Below are positions 30,541 through 40,810 of a stretch of DNA of 64,000 nucleotides, piece by piece. The stretch is from Sphaerulina vaccinii (taxonomy: Eukaryota > Ascomycota > Dothideomycetes > Mycosphaerellales > Mycosphaerellaceae). The notes under the pieces were generated by a model. It searched no databases. It worked only from the letters and a program-made list of their open reading frames with translations, and was not told the DNA's origin. A program made the position numbers and the translations under genes. Location of the stretch: assembly GCA_022570795.1 (NCBI GenBank), contig JAKUDP010000003.1:496001-560000 (forward strand), written 5' to 3'. Each line of letters starts with the position of its first letter. Position 1 is the first letter of the stretch.

Positions 30541-31755
30541 TTAAGGCTCCAATGCCGCCTTCTTCGTCGTCTGCTTCGCCGGTGTCGCCTCCACTCTCAC
30601 AATGTTCTCCCTGGTCTGCTCGAAATGCGTGTAACCATATCTTAACAGCTCAGCAAACGTCCCAGGCTCGCAGTCTTTGCCCTCATTCTCATCCCAGAAC
30701 GCGCCCAAATGAGTATCATGCGTAAGTCCTTTACCATGCGTAATATTCTGAAACGAGGATTTCGTCAAAAGTCTCCAGACCAATCCATACGCTTTCTGAT
30801 ACTCCTCCGAGTTTGGGTCCGCATCAAGCCTTGTACAAAGAGCCTTATAAGCATCTTCGCTATCAAAACCAATCGTCGCCTCAGTACCCCAGATCTCCTG
30901 CAAAGCATCGAAGCAGAGAACATGTTTCTGCCAGTACTGAGAACCATTGAAATCGTCCTGCTCACTGCCTTCGATCATAGTCATCCTCAACCAAGACGAG
31001 ACCTGCGAAATATACTCAAACACTTCTCCAGCTTCGATCTTGAACTTCCAGTGGAAGTTACTCGCTTTATTATCCTCGAAACTCCGATTCATACTCGCCA
31101 TGAAGGCTAGCAATGGATCTGCTGCAATACCTTTCGAGCTCTGTCGTCCATCTCTCCAGAGATAAGTGAAGAGATCATGCCATCGTTTGATGAAAAGATC
31201 GCCTTTACGTGCCATGACGAAGTTATTCGCGATCACCTGGCCATACATAATCGGAACGCAAATGTTATACGGACTCTCAGGATCTTCCAGCTCGTTCCAT
31301 CCTATGGTATCAAGATGTCGAAAGAGGATGTTTCCAACATCCATGAACACTCCTCCGTGAGTGTACAGGAGTGCTCCGCGAAGGTAGTCAGCGGAGTGGG
31401 GACCTATGTAGGGACCTGTCATCGAGCCGTTGACGAAGGCTTGAGGGAGTAGGTCTGGAGAGATGAACTTCAGAGCGTAGTTTGGAGAGTCTGGAATGGC
31501 GTCGAGGACTCGTACTGTCCATGGCTTGGTGCCTGTGCTGCAGATTCGAACCCAGTCGCAGACGTTGCGTTGCGTCCAGGAGGGTTGGGCAGAGATGCCT
31601 TTGTCCCAGAAAGCCCATATGTTCTTCTCAGATGTTACTGGGACGTGTTGAGAGAGGGAGGAAAGGATTTCTTCATCTGTGCGGGTGTCTTGGATTTGAG
31701 CGTAGCGGAGCTCTGGAGAGTACTCTGGTGGTATGGTGAACTTGCGTGAGGACAT
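30541..31755 (-). CDS. Glycosyltransferase of the capsular-polysaccharide-synthesis (Caps_synth) type
   Basis: A 404-residue intronless protein. Signals of the Caps_synth/GT32-like fold are KNIWAFWDKG (about residue 44), the central YLRGALLYTHGGVFMDVG (about 124-141, with a DxD-like metal site reduced to MDVG) and a C-terminal GPGT-like region (KGLTHDTHLGAFWDEN). Such enzymes transfer sugars from nucleotide donors; in fungi their acceptors are mostly unknown. There is no signal peptide or membrane span, so the location is uncertain. It converges on FUR1. Confidence 0.7.
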   Translation of the reverse strand: MSSRKFTIPPEYSPELRYAQIQDTRTDEEILSSLSQHVPVTSEKNIWAFWDKGISAQPSWTQRNVCDWVRICSTGTKPWTVRVLDAIPDSPNYALKFISPDLLPQAFVNGSMTGPYIGPHSADYLRGALLYTHGGVFMDVGNILFRHLDTIGWNELEDPESPYNICVPIMYGQVIANNFVMARKGDLFIKRWHDLFTYLWRDGRQSSKGIAADPLLAFMASMNRSFEDNKASNFHWKFKIEAGEVFEYISQVSSWLRMTMIEGSEQDDFNGSQYWQKHVLCFDALQEIWGTEATIGFDSEDAYKALCTRLDADPNSEEYQKAYGLVWRLLTKSSFQNITHGKGLTHDTHLGAFWDENEGKDCEPGTFAELLRYGYTHFEQTRENIVRVEATPAKQTTKKAALEP

Positions 31756-32040
31756 CCTCCTTGTGAGTCAGTTGGTGTGTAGTGAGTCTTGTGAGCTCAG
31801 TACGGAATGTGAGAAAGAAGAGGAGAATGTAGGATATATGTACTTCTCATCCATGCCACATACCTACCCCCAAGCACTAGTTGGGTGCTTACGGAGCGTC
31901 GAAGGATTCCTAGCATCTATGGATCCTGCGATGCAAGTCCAGCTGCCCCACAAGGCTCCGGCTGCTGCACTAGGGCAAACCTTTGTATGTCTTGCCTGTA
32001 TCTCATCGCTAGGGTTCATTCCTCAGACCAAGAACTGCTG

Positions 32041-32301
32041 CTATCCTTGCTTCTTCTCATCGTGCTCGATCAAGGCGATGAAGACGGCTTCTCCGCCAAA
32101 GGCCTCGAAGGCATAATCGTGGCATTCTTTGGCTCCCTTGACATCTACAGCATACTTAGTACAAGTTATGCAGAACCGTGAAGTGTACTAACTGCCTGCA
32201 GCCATCAGAGCCTCGCGCGTAGCTATGAGCTGCATGAGGCGATTGTATTCCTCCTCTCCAAGGGTGGCGAGCAGCGAGGCGCCCTGGAGACTTATAAGCA
32301 T
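32041..32301 (-). CDS. Small two-exon orphan protein
   Basis: Exons 32193-32301 and 32041-32144 join through a 48-nt intron (GTTAGT donor, TACTAAG branch, TGTAG acceptor) to give a 70-residue acidic, helical protein. It reads MLISLQGASLLATLGEEEYN at the start and AKECHDYAFEAFGGEAVFIA in the second exon. Phase, branch site and composition all agree, which supports a real gene, although it could be the remnant end of a larger one. No family is recognised. It lies between a glycosyltransferase and a decayed kinase. Confidence 0.45.
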
Positions 32302-32580
32302 GATAAAGTACTAGGAATGTCGACATAACCTACGGTATTGTATGTGACGACATTATTTGCGAGTATGTAGCTTAAAGTTCGGTGGTGTTTATAGGTGTGG
32401 TAGCATCAGCGAGAAATCTGATTCTGGAGATAAAGAGCTAGATTTGTTTGCTGCGATTGCTGTGGCTCAGAAATGCCTAGCGCTTCACCCATGCATGGCA
32501 ACAGACAACCAGACAGAAACGACCATGCATTTAGCGGGGATCTCCACGGACATGGAGATTGTTGCGCCAGCGTTCAGTCT

Positions 32581-33334
32581 CTAGCCAAGGATCGTCAGCA
32601 ATTCTCGAGCGGTCTTGCGGTCTTCTGGGCGCCACTGTAACATTGAGCGCAAGAACGCGAGGAACTTCTCCTTACTGTCGCCATCGAGCTGTATTACTCG
32701 ATCCCCAAGCGTGACTGAAGAGAGTGAAGGGGTTTCTTTCCATTGACCTAACGAGGCGTTAGCTGGGAAGGCACTTGTGTTATCAGTGTCAAACATGAGA
32801 TTGCTCAGCTTCGCATCTGCCATGATCGTTAGCCCGTGCCTGCAATAGTCCATATCGCGGCTACTTACCGCAACGTGTGACCATCGCTTCTGTATGCAAG
32901 AAGTCCAAGGCTCGAAGCAAGTATTGAAGAGTTCCTTTGACTATGTCTTGGTCGAATGGAACGGCTGAGTCTCGTAGACGATGCACAAAGTCCTCTAGCG
33001 TTACGTGCAGTGGCTTGGAAATGTTGCAGTAGTGGTGCTTCCCATCCCTTTGTATCAGGTCAAAGCCAAGGTAGTCTTTGCTTGTGGCAATGCCTCGAGT
33101 TAGGTGATGCCTGAGAGGTACAGGATGCGTCTGCGCGACTCTCTGTAAGCATCGAGTCAGGCGCCGCATAATCTCTGATGGTCCTCGGTGACAATGTTCG
33201 ATGAACTGGACAGGTCGAGAGTCGTCGAAGTTTGTTGCCTTGCGTTGTGCTCTGGACTGTATCAGTTTGTTAAGCTTACCATGCCTACTCCAATCTTGTG
33301 GTTTGAACTCGGAGCATATTCTCTGCAGCTGCAA
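32581..33334 (-). pseudogene. Truncated protein-kinase-like gene
   Basis: Exons 32869-33334 and 32581-32816, joined by a 52-nt intron (GTAAGT, GCTAAC branch, GGCAG), give 233 residues. The kinase part is recognisable: YLLRALDFLHTEAMVTRCDAKLSNLMFD corresponds to helix E and the catalytic loop (Asp and Asn present, Arg of HRD shifted), as in the fungal SRPK-like group. The sequence then jumps to FLRSMLQWRPEDRKTARELL, the end of the domain. The Gly-rich loop, the Lys-bearing strand, DFG, the activation segment and most of the C-lobe are absent. A functional kinase is therefore unlikely. An upstream exon near 33400-33440 (ATG, LLPGLSPYRLL) may also belong to it. Confidence 0.55.
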
Positions 33335-33970
33335 CTATGGCCGCGCGACTACCTGTACGACCAGACTCGTTGCAGGAGTCTATATGGAGAAAGACCTGGG
33401 AGCAGTCCCTCGTAATCATACGCGAAGTTGTTCATTGTCCTCATACATCGCGCGCATTAGACGACTCCATGCGCAATGTCTTGCCGTGCCGTATCTATTA
33501 CAGGCCATCTTTGCGAATAAGCCGTCTGACCGCCGCCCTCACTTCTCCCAAGACCGTGTGATTCTGCTGCTTCTCTTGCCAGTATTCCTATTGCGCCAGC
33601 TTCTCTACTAGCTGCTGATGGCTTCAACCATAGCGGTCTCTTCGTCGTGGTCTCCCTTGCCGCTCCGGTTGACAAGGCCTGCAGCCATGATCATATGAGG
33701 CTCAACAGAGGCATCATTCATGAGTAGCTATACAGATGCTGAATAGACAGGTCGTAAGTGAAGGAATCTGCCATGTGGTCATCTCGAACTCTATTATATG
33801 CAGGGATACTGTATCCCTGCAGCCGCCTACATGAGAGAACTTTCCAAGACCTTTCTTCGCGACTTTCTACAAACACTCAACAACACTTCAACAGATCACA
33901 ACCTGATCAGAATCTCTTGTAGTACAATCCACAGCCAGGAAATCCAGAAAACAGCACATCTTGCATCAAT
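33335..33970. other. Intergenic stretch before the helicase
   Basis: Possible remnant first exon of the decayed kinase near 33400-33440 on the minus strand, then the helicase promoter. A short inverted phrase, 'gcagggatactgtatccctgc', at 33800-33820 can form a hairpin. Confidence 0.4.
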
Positions 33971-35685
33971 ATGGCAGGAGTTACGGCGCCTGGTGCGCAA
34001 CCATGGAGTACGATGAAAGGAAAACTGAACGATGGTCTGCTCCGTGGTCTAGCTCAGATGGGATATGAGTGAGGAAAACGTCTGATCCAGGTTGACCGCC
34101 TTGAGTGCCACTCGCTAACAGACGCAGATTCATGAGCCCGGTCCAACAAAAAGTCCTTACCGAACTGCCCTCCTTCAACGCCGATTGTCTCGTACAAGCA
34201 AAGACCGGGACAGGCAAGACTATTGCATTCTTGCTTCCAGCTCTGCATTCTCTCCTCGCAAACCCCAACGTTCCGAAAGGCCAAGTAGCGATTCTAATCT
34301 GCTCGCCGACTCGTGAACTTGCACTCCAAATTGCAAAGGAATGCGAAAATGTCACCAAAATGCTGCCTACCAAAATCGACTGCCACACTGCATATGGTGG
34401 CACATCAAAGGACAAGGACCTCAGAATCTTTCTCAACGGAGACCCGAAGATCGTTGTCGCCACTCCAGGACGATTGAACGACCTCCTCAACGATGAATAT
34501 GTTGCAGAGAAGTTCGCCAACTTACGTACGCTCGTACTCGATGAAGCAGATCAGATGCTCGAGGCCGGCTTCTTGGTCGCAGTCAACGAGATCCTGCGCC
34601 GCTTGCCACCCAAGGATAGGGCACACTGGCAAGGCATGTGTTTCTCTGCCACGATCCCCGAGAAGATCAAGGGCGTCTTGCCCAAGATCTTGAGCAAACA
34701 GCACACGCATCTTTCGACAGTCGATCCTAACGAGACACCAACCATCGATCGTGTTCTACAACACTCCGTCATTGTGCCGTCCAACTTCGATGTCTACCCA
34801 GCTTTGTGGGCTCTTCTACAGCAAGAATACGCAGCAACCAAAGGTGACTTCAAGGTCATTGTCTTCGGCTGCACAGCGAACGGTGTCGCTCTCATGCACG
34901 CGCTCTTCACCAACCTTCTACAAGGCAACAACGCGATCAAGGTGTTCCAGCTTCAGTCTCGTCTATCTCAGGCGAACAGGACCCGAACCACGAACGAATT
35001 TAAGGAAGCAAAGGCTGGCATCATGTTCGCATCAGATGTGATTGGTCGTGGCATGGACTTCCCAAACGTCTCACACGTCGTTCAGGTCGGCCTGCCTTCC
35101 AACGGCGACCAATATGTCCATCGTGTTGGACGAACTGCTCGTGCTGGTAACGAGGGCCGCGCCATGATCCTCCTGACACAGCGCGAAAGCTTCTTCCTCA
35201 AGGTCAACAAGCGACTGCCAATCACCCCATACCCTACAGATCTCACTGGCGCGGCGATAGAACAACAAGCTAGAGAAGTGCAGAATGCGTTTGTCAACGT
35301 GGAAGAGCTCACAAAGTCTAAGGCGTACCAGGCTTGGCTCGGATTCCACAAGGTCTTCACGAAGCAACTTCAACTCACTAACGATGGGCTAGTAGAGCAA
35401 GTCAACGAGTACGCGGCGGCTATGGGGTGCCCTGAGCCTCCGATGATCGACAAGCGTGTGGTAGGCAAGATGGGCTTGAAAGGCGTACGAGGTCTGAATG
35501 TTGGCCTCATCGAATCTACAGGGCCCGGCCGCGGAGGTAGAGGAGGTGGTCAAGGTGGTGGCAATCGCAATGCAGGAGGCGAGAGCAATGGCAGAGTCGA
35601 GAAGAACGGCGGAGGTCGTGGAGGCTCTGGCTCTGGTGGTCGAGGCAGAGGTCGTGGTCGTGGAGGCAGGAGAGGAGGCCAGTAA
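33971..35685 (+). CDS. DEAD-box RNA helicase, Mss116-like, with RGG tail
   Basis: Exons 33971-34068 and 34128-35685 (59-nt intron, GTGAGG donor, GCTAAC branch, CGCAG acceptor) give 551 residues. The motifs in order are: Q-motif region MSPVQQKVL, I AKTGTGKT, Ia PTRELA, Ib TPGR, II DEAD (VLDEADQML), III SAT, IV-V with GRGMDFPNV, and VI HRVGRTARAG. From about residue 465 the tail is Gly/Arg-rich (RGG repeats). Core motifs resemble Mss116-type helicases that help mitochondrial intron splicing, but this start lacks a long presequence, so an upstream exon or a non-mitochondrial role is possible. The stop overlaps a GTAAGT donor; see findings. Confidence 0.88.
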
Positions 35686-36356
35686 GTTTTCTGCACCTGC
35701 TTTGAGCTGATTGTCGAGACTCACAGACGAGGGTGAGTCCTCCGGTGTAACAAAAGATACCCATTACGAGTACAAGGCGTACTCCACGCTAGAGATAGAG
35801 CCTGGGCTCCAGCTGGACTCAGCAAAAATGTCAAGATTACGTGTTCGGAGTCCGTTCTTCGTCCTCCAACTCCTTGAGATATTGGATAGAGGGAAGGATT
35901 CAGCACTATCGGCATTCCTTCTAGCAATCCGGAGCCGAAGTCGCGAGTCGCGATGCATAGCAGCACAAATCTGTCATTAGACTGCTCACTAAGATGACTG
36001 CCGAGAGACCGCAGGTGCAAATAGTACGACCGATCCCGCTACAAGAGTGCGGTGTCAGAGTCGAGCAATATTGTAGCCTGGAGATTGTAAGTATAGCACA
36101 TTTCCCTCCGCGCGACCAAGCTAATCGGCTACTCGGCACCACGTGCCGTTGGCATGCATAGCGGGACACACCTCGCTACTGCGAGATCTGCGAGCTACAC
36201 TACTCCGTCACTGATCGATCCTACCAATGGCGATAATGGAAATAATGTACATCGTGGCGCCTCGCATTACGAAGCCGGACTTGTTAAGTATTGCTTGTGG
36301 CCGGTTCGCAGGCTTCAACTATCCACAATCACCGCAAAGGAGATGCCAAATTCACG
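35686..36356. other. Helicase 3' flank and MFS promoter
   Basis: Contains a possible alternative last intron of the helicase (35682-35726). No other gene-like frame with a domain. Confidence 0.35.
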
Positions 36357-37943
36357 ATGGCGCTGAATATAGACCCGACTGCTGGCGGGCGCGAGCAGCA
36401 CGACATACAAGAGTCTAACAGAAGTAGCAAGGCCAGCCTCTCGCCCGTTGACCAGGAGAAAGACATTGAAGCACAAGTCGACACCACACCAGCGACTTCC
36501 CAATCAACAGAGGATGCCGAAGCCAAACAAGAAGCGCCGGAGCGTTCAGACCTGGTCAACTTCGATGGGCCTGACGATCCAGATGACCCCAAGAACTTCT
36601 CAACTCGAAAGAAGACCGCCATCACAGTCTCGATGGGAATGATGACTTTCGTGGTCACATTTGCAAGCTCGATCTTCGCAGTGGCAATCGAACCAGTATC
36701 AGTAGAGTACGACACCTCGACTGTGGTATCAACACTGGGAGTATCCTTGTTCTTGCTCGGCTTCGTGCTTGGCCCCATTGCTTTTGGCCCGGCATCGGAA
36801 GTGTATGGTCGCAAGATACCTCTGTTCTCGGGCTATCTGGTGTTCGCTGTCTTCCAAGTGCCCGTGGCTGTTGCCCAGAACATCGAGACGATCATGCTAT
36901 GCCGCTTCTTTGGTGGTCTTGGGGCAAGCGCACCACTTGCCGTTGTTGGTGGAGCATTAGCCGACCTATGGGACCCGATCGAGAGGGCATATGCGATCTG
37001 CGCCTTCGCAGCTGGTGCCTTCGTAGGCCCGGTTGCTGGGCCGATAGTTGGTGGCTTCGTCACGCAAAGCTATCTGGGATGGCGCTGGACTGCTTGGATC
37101 ACTCTCATCATGGCCGCACTCTTTGGCTTCATTGGCATCCTAATCATTCCGGAAACATCAGCTCAGAGGATCTTGCAACTGAAGGCACGACGACTCAGAC
37201 ACGAAAGTGGCAACTGGGCTCTGCACGCTAAAGCCGATGAAGAAGTCATCACCCTCAACAGGATCCGGACTGTCTATCTTGTCCGTCCATTCGTCATGCT
37301 AGCCCAAGAACCTATCCTGGCACTGCTCACCGCCTACATGTCCTACTTGTACGGTATCGTCTATCTCTTCTTCGAAGCCTTTCCTATCTCTTTCCACGAA
37401 CAACGAGGCTGGAATCTCGGTGTCTCTGCTCTGCCATTCTGCAGTTTCGTCGTGGGTATCATGATGGGCTCCGCGTTGATGTGCTTCTCAGCTGCCACAA
37501 ACTTCAAGAAGGCATTCATCAAGTACGGTAAACCAATACCAGAAGAACGTCTACCACCTATGATCGTTGGCGCTATCGTCTTGCCTCCCGCTTTCTTCTG
37601 GTGGGGCTGGACGTCGAATCCAGACATCATTTGGGTACCTCAAGTCATCTCTACCGCGTTCCTGGGCACGGGAATGCTCGTTACGTTTTGGCAAGGGATC
37701 AACTATATGATTGACTGTTACGGGTTCTATAGTAACTCTGCTATTGCTGTGAACACTTTCATCAGGAGTATCGCTGGTGCAGCTTTCCCTCTGTTCGCGC
37801 CTGCGATGTTCCATCGACTGGGTGTGCCATGGGCGATGAGTCTGCTGGGTTTTATCTGTCTGGCTTTTGCACCTGCTCCGTTCTTGTTTTACAAGTATGG
37901 AAGCAAGATTCGAGCGAGATCGAAGTGGGCTCCTACAGGATGA
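36357..37943 (+). CDS. MFS transporter, DHA1 type (polyamine/drug family)
   Basis: A 528-residue intronless protein with a long hydrophilic N-terminus (about residues 1-85, acidic) and 12 predicted membrane spans. Typical DHA1 blocks are FDGPDDPDDPKNFS just before the first span, a motif-A segment FGPASEVYGRKIPLF and the motif-C-like AGAFVGPVAGPIVGG in the fifth span. The family exports polyamines, drugs or toxins at the plasma membrane by proton antiport. The ATG at 36357 is preferred to one 66 bp upstream because it starts the acidic tail without extra basic residues. The substrate cannot be read from sequence. Confidence 0.87.
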   Translation: MALNIDPTAGGREQHDIQESNRSSKASLSPVDQEKDIEAQVDTTPATSQSTEDAEAKQEAPERSDLVNFDGPDDPDDPKNFSTRKKTAITVSMGMMTFVVTFASSIFAVAIEPVSVEYDTSTVVSTLGVSLFLLGFVLGPIAFGPASEVYGRKIPLFSGYLVFAVFQVPVAVAQNIETIMLCRFFGGLGASAPLAVVGGALADLWDPIERAYAICAFAAGAFVGPVAGPIVGGFVTQSYLGWRWTAWITLIMAALFGFIGILIIPETSAQRILQLKARRLRHESGNWALHAKADEEVITLNRIRTVYLVRPFVMLAQEPILALLTAYMSYLYGIVYLFFEAFPISFHEQRGWNLGVSALPFCSFVVGIMMGSALMCFSAATNFKKAFIKYGKPIPEERLPPMIVGAIVLPPAFFWWGWTSNPDIIWVPQVISTAFLGTGMLVTFWQGINYMIDCYGFYSNSAIAVNTFIRSIAGAAFPLFAPAMFHRLGVPWAMSLLGFICLAFAPAPFLFYKYGSKIRARSKWAPTG

Positions 37944-38080
37944 GATAGAAGATTTGCATCTGGACCACGATACGAAAGGCAATAAGTCTGTGCGAAGATG
38001 GAAGCCAACAACGCGCATCTGCTTGAAAGCAACATCTTTTTCCGTACTCCAGGACGCCATTCTTCACCAATACATCGCCT

Positions 38081-38774
38081 TCAAAACGCCAAGGACAATG
38101 CAAGAACTAGCATGACTGCTGGCACGATCACAGTACCACATGCCGCAGAACTGTGCGAAGCCCCGCCTGTCTGTACTGCGGCAGCAGAAGCCGAGCTCTG
38201 CGATATCGGTCCTGCCGCCATGCTAGATCCCGCCGCCGTAGATTGGGCAGAAGATGCTGGAGTAGCTGCCGAGATACCATCTGAAGTTGTGGCTATCGAC
38301 GCAATCGCTGCAGATGCAGCACCGGTGCCGGTCGGTGTGAATGCCGTGACCTCTCCATTCGAAGCCGTGTACAGCGTTTGATTGCGTAAGAAACTCCCGC
38401 TACCACCTTCATCGTCGTGGAAGTCACCTATACGTATGTCAGAGATATGCGAAAGGACGATGGCGCTCGGACCTACCTGTGATCACATCGAAACAGAAAA
38501 GAGAGTTATCTGTGAACTGCATACAGAGCTCCGTGGCTGAGCATTCGAGATTGCCACTGCTGGTCGTCGATCGCTTATAAGAGTGAACGCAATTGACGTT
38601 GTCTGCAACAGCGGCCACGGCAGCGCAGTCGGCGTACGAGGAGCCGCCTGTGGTGGGATGGTTGAAGGCTTCCCATGAAGTAGCGACATCCGCAGTGCAG
38701 CTGGTCGCATGTGCGATGGCGGAGAGAGTGGCGATTGCGGGCAAAAGCAGTCCAGAGCTGTGCGAGAATTTCAT
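38081..38774 (-). CDS. Probable GPI-anchored cysteine-rich surface protein
   Basis: Exons 38477-38774 and 38081-38427 join across a 49-nt phase-1 intron (GTAGGT donor, GTATAG acceptor) to a 214-residue protein. It has a signal peptide (MKFSHSSGLLLPAIATLSAI, cleavage near HATS). A domain with six cysteines follows (TSCTADV, YADCAAV, NVNCVHS, LECSATE, ELCMQF, LFCFDV, about residues 26-98). After this come a Ser/Thr/Ala-rich stalk (about 120-190) and a hydrophobic end (VIVPAVMLVLALSLAF) directly after small residues SSAACG, as in a GPI signal. The stalk and anchor appear only after splicing. The overall plan fits fungal cell-surface or wall proteins. No family is recognised. Confidence 0.68.
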
Positions 38775-38835
38775 CTTGAAGACGCAGTGTTGAGAGAGAA
38801 GAGGTGGAATTCGATGATAGAGGCAGGCCTGACAA

Positions 38836-38843
38836 CTTATATA
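38836..38843 (-). promoter_or_regulatory. TATA box of the GPI-protein gene
   Basis: TATATAAG on the minus strand, 62-69 bp before the ATG at 38774; good position for a core promoter. Confidence 0.45.
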
Positions 38844-39148
38844 CAAGCTGTATGCCTCGTCCACCTGGAAATGCTCTGTCACATTTCCTGCCACACTCCT
38901 TGGCATCGTCTCGCATACGGTCTGTGGTTGCACAGCAGGCAATGCAGTCTCAAGCCACACACCGAAAGAGTTGCACACATGCCTAATTCGGACCAAAACA
39001 TCACCTGAAGCTGAGAAGTGTGTCGACATTGAACAAAGAACCTCGCCGCTATACGACGAAGTATTGGCTACAGTCTATGCTCAGAAAAGTCGAGCAAGAT
39101 ATGCTATTGAGTAAGGCGAAAATAGCTTTCGCATACTCTCAACATGAG

Positions 39149-39271
39149 TGTTGAAACTGTTATGAGAGATACTTCTAATGCTTGATTTCTCTATCTACGG
39201 GCAGACGGAGAGGATATATCTCTGTCTGTTTGCTACTACAAAGGAGATCTTATGTCGAGTCTCAGACAACA
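39149..39271 (-). repeat. LTR of a copia retrotransposon
   Basis: A 123-bp segment bounded by TGTTG...CAACA. On the minus strand it is preceded directly by a polypurine tract (CAGGGGGAG, 39272-39280), the normal 3' LTR arrangement. No second LTR is seen on the other side. Confidence 0.65.
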
Positions 39272-40060
39272 CTCCCCCTGACTCGACTATATAAGATTAT
39301 CTCTCCCCCTTAATCGAGGCAGGTAACTCCCCCTTAACTATGCCCATCCCTTCGAAGTGCTTGGCAAAGGCAATGCGTACCAAAGGTTTGGTTAGCAGAT
39401 CCGCCGGATTCTCTTTGCCTGAGATCTACTCTGTCTGAATTTCTCCTTGAAGTACTACATCTTAAAGGAAGTGATGTTGGATATTGATATACTTTGTTCG
39501 TGCATAGAACTCCGGATTCTTGCTTATCTTCAGAGCTAAGGCGTTGTTAATATAGAGTGAGATGGCTCCGTGTCTAAGGTCTATTCTCTGGAAAACCTTA
39601 GCAATCTTGTTTATAAAGCCTCTTAACCAAAGAGCCTCTCTTGCAGCATCTGACGCTGCGACGTATTCGGCTTCTGTCGACGAAGTAGCGACTACCTTCT
39701 GTCTCTGCGAGGCGAAGGATACTAGACCGCCGGCGACCTTGAAGAGATAGCTAGTGCGAGATTTTCGGGTAACCTTGTATCTAGCCTAGTTACTATCGAC
39801 GTAACCTTCGATTTGTAGTAACGCTCTGTTATGGAAGAAGATACTAGCGTCTAGACAGCTAGCGAGATAGAAGAATATGTGGTCAAGCGCGTCTATGTGC
39901 TGTTAACCAGGATTGCTTTAATAGTAGGCTACTATAGACACCGCTACATAGATATCTGCTCTTGTCTTGCAAGCTAGGTAGTTCAATAACCTAACTTTTG
40001 ACAGGTATAGGTGCTTGAAATCGATAGTAGCTAGTTTCAGTTCTTTAGTTAAGGTCTGAG
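39149..40060 (-). mobile_element. 5'-truncated, decayed Ty1/copia retrotransposon remnant
   Basis: Read on the minus strand from about 40020 to 39300, the translation shows the end of copia reverse transcriptase and RNase H: NYLACKTRADIYVAV, SSTEAEYVAASDAAREALWL, then NPEFYARTKYINIQHHF and NPADLLTKPL. Several in-frame stops interrupt it (for example after QHHFL). The purine-rich 'AAGGGGGAG' repeats and one LTR follow. Gag, protease, integrase and most of the reverse transcriptase are missing, so the copy cannot move on its own. Confidence 0.8.
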
Positions 40061-40810
40061 ACAGATCTAGTAGTATTTGCCGAGTTTGGCCGCTCGTAAA
40101 CCCGTACTTCTTAAGAACTGGCTGTGCGGGACGACGGCAGCTAATAAAATGTCCTGGGATTCTTCTCCCACGTTCTATATAGACCCATCTTCCTTTCCAT
40201 CACTTCTTGGCGGACATGAACTAGCGGCGTCCTCGTCCGTACTTACGAGCATGAATGTGGTACCCTGCCTCGTCTTAAGCGATAACATATCGCCCACGAA
40301 TCGATCATGCACTGCCATTGCCTCACTTGTGCCTGGGCCTACAAGACTTACTCTCGGCATGCACTCTACCTCTAGAGTCTACATACCATTCTGCGAACTG
40401 CAAGTAAACCTGCCCGCAAACAAGGCAAGTCGCTGCGGGCATACGTGTGAAACTAGCCTACGGTAACTGTCGGCTTTGCCAAGCCATATGTTCAAGCATC
40501 TGACATTCCAAGACGCTACACACTTCTAGAAGGTCACGTTTGGTAGAGCGAACGGTACGGTCTCTGATACATTCTTGGAACCAGTACTGCACGTCGCCAA
40601 TTCGTGCCTCAGACTCGCGCCAATGCCGGATGTGTTGAGATACGGATGTAGAGTGTTGCCACTTTGTATCAGCTATGAGCATCCATCGTGAACGTCACTT
40701 GTAGTATGGTATATAAGCATAGGGAGCGCAAGGTGGTACGGCCCATCAGCATCAAGTCAATCCATCAACTCGATCCAGACCTAACACCTTTCCACTCTAC
40801 ATCAACAACG
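40061..40810. other. Stretch between the retrotransposon remnant and the secreted-protein gene
   Basis: Small frames without domains occur on both strands (for example 40458-40682 minus, 74 codons, starting MLIADTKWQH). One may be a gene 5' end cut off by the neighbouring insertion; not called. The right end is the promoter of the secreted-protein gene. Confidence 0.35.
40711..40718 (+). promoter_or_regulatory. TATA box of the 87-aa secreted protein
   Basis: TATATAAG lies 93-100 bp before the ATG at 40811, in good core-promoter position. Confidence 0.45.
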
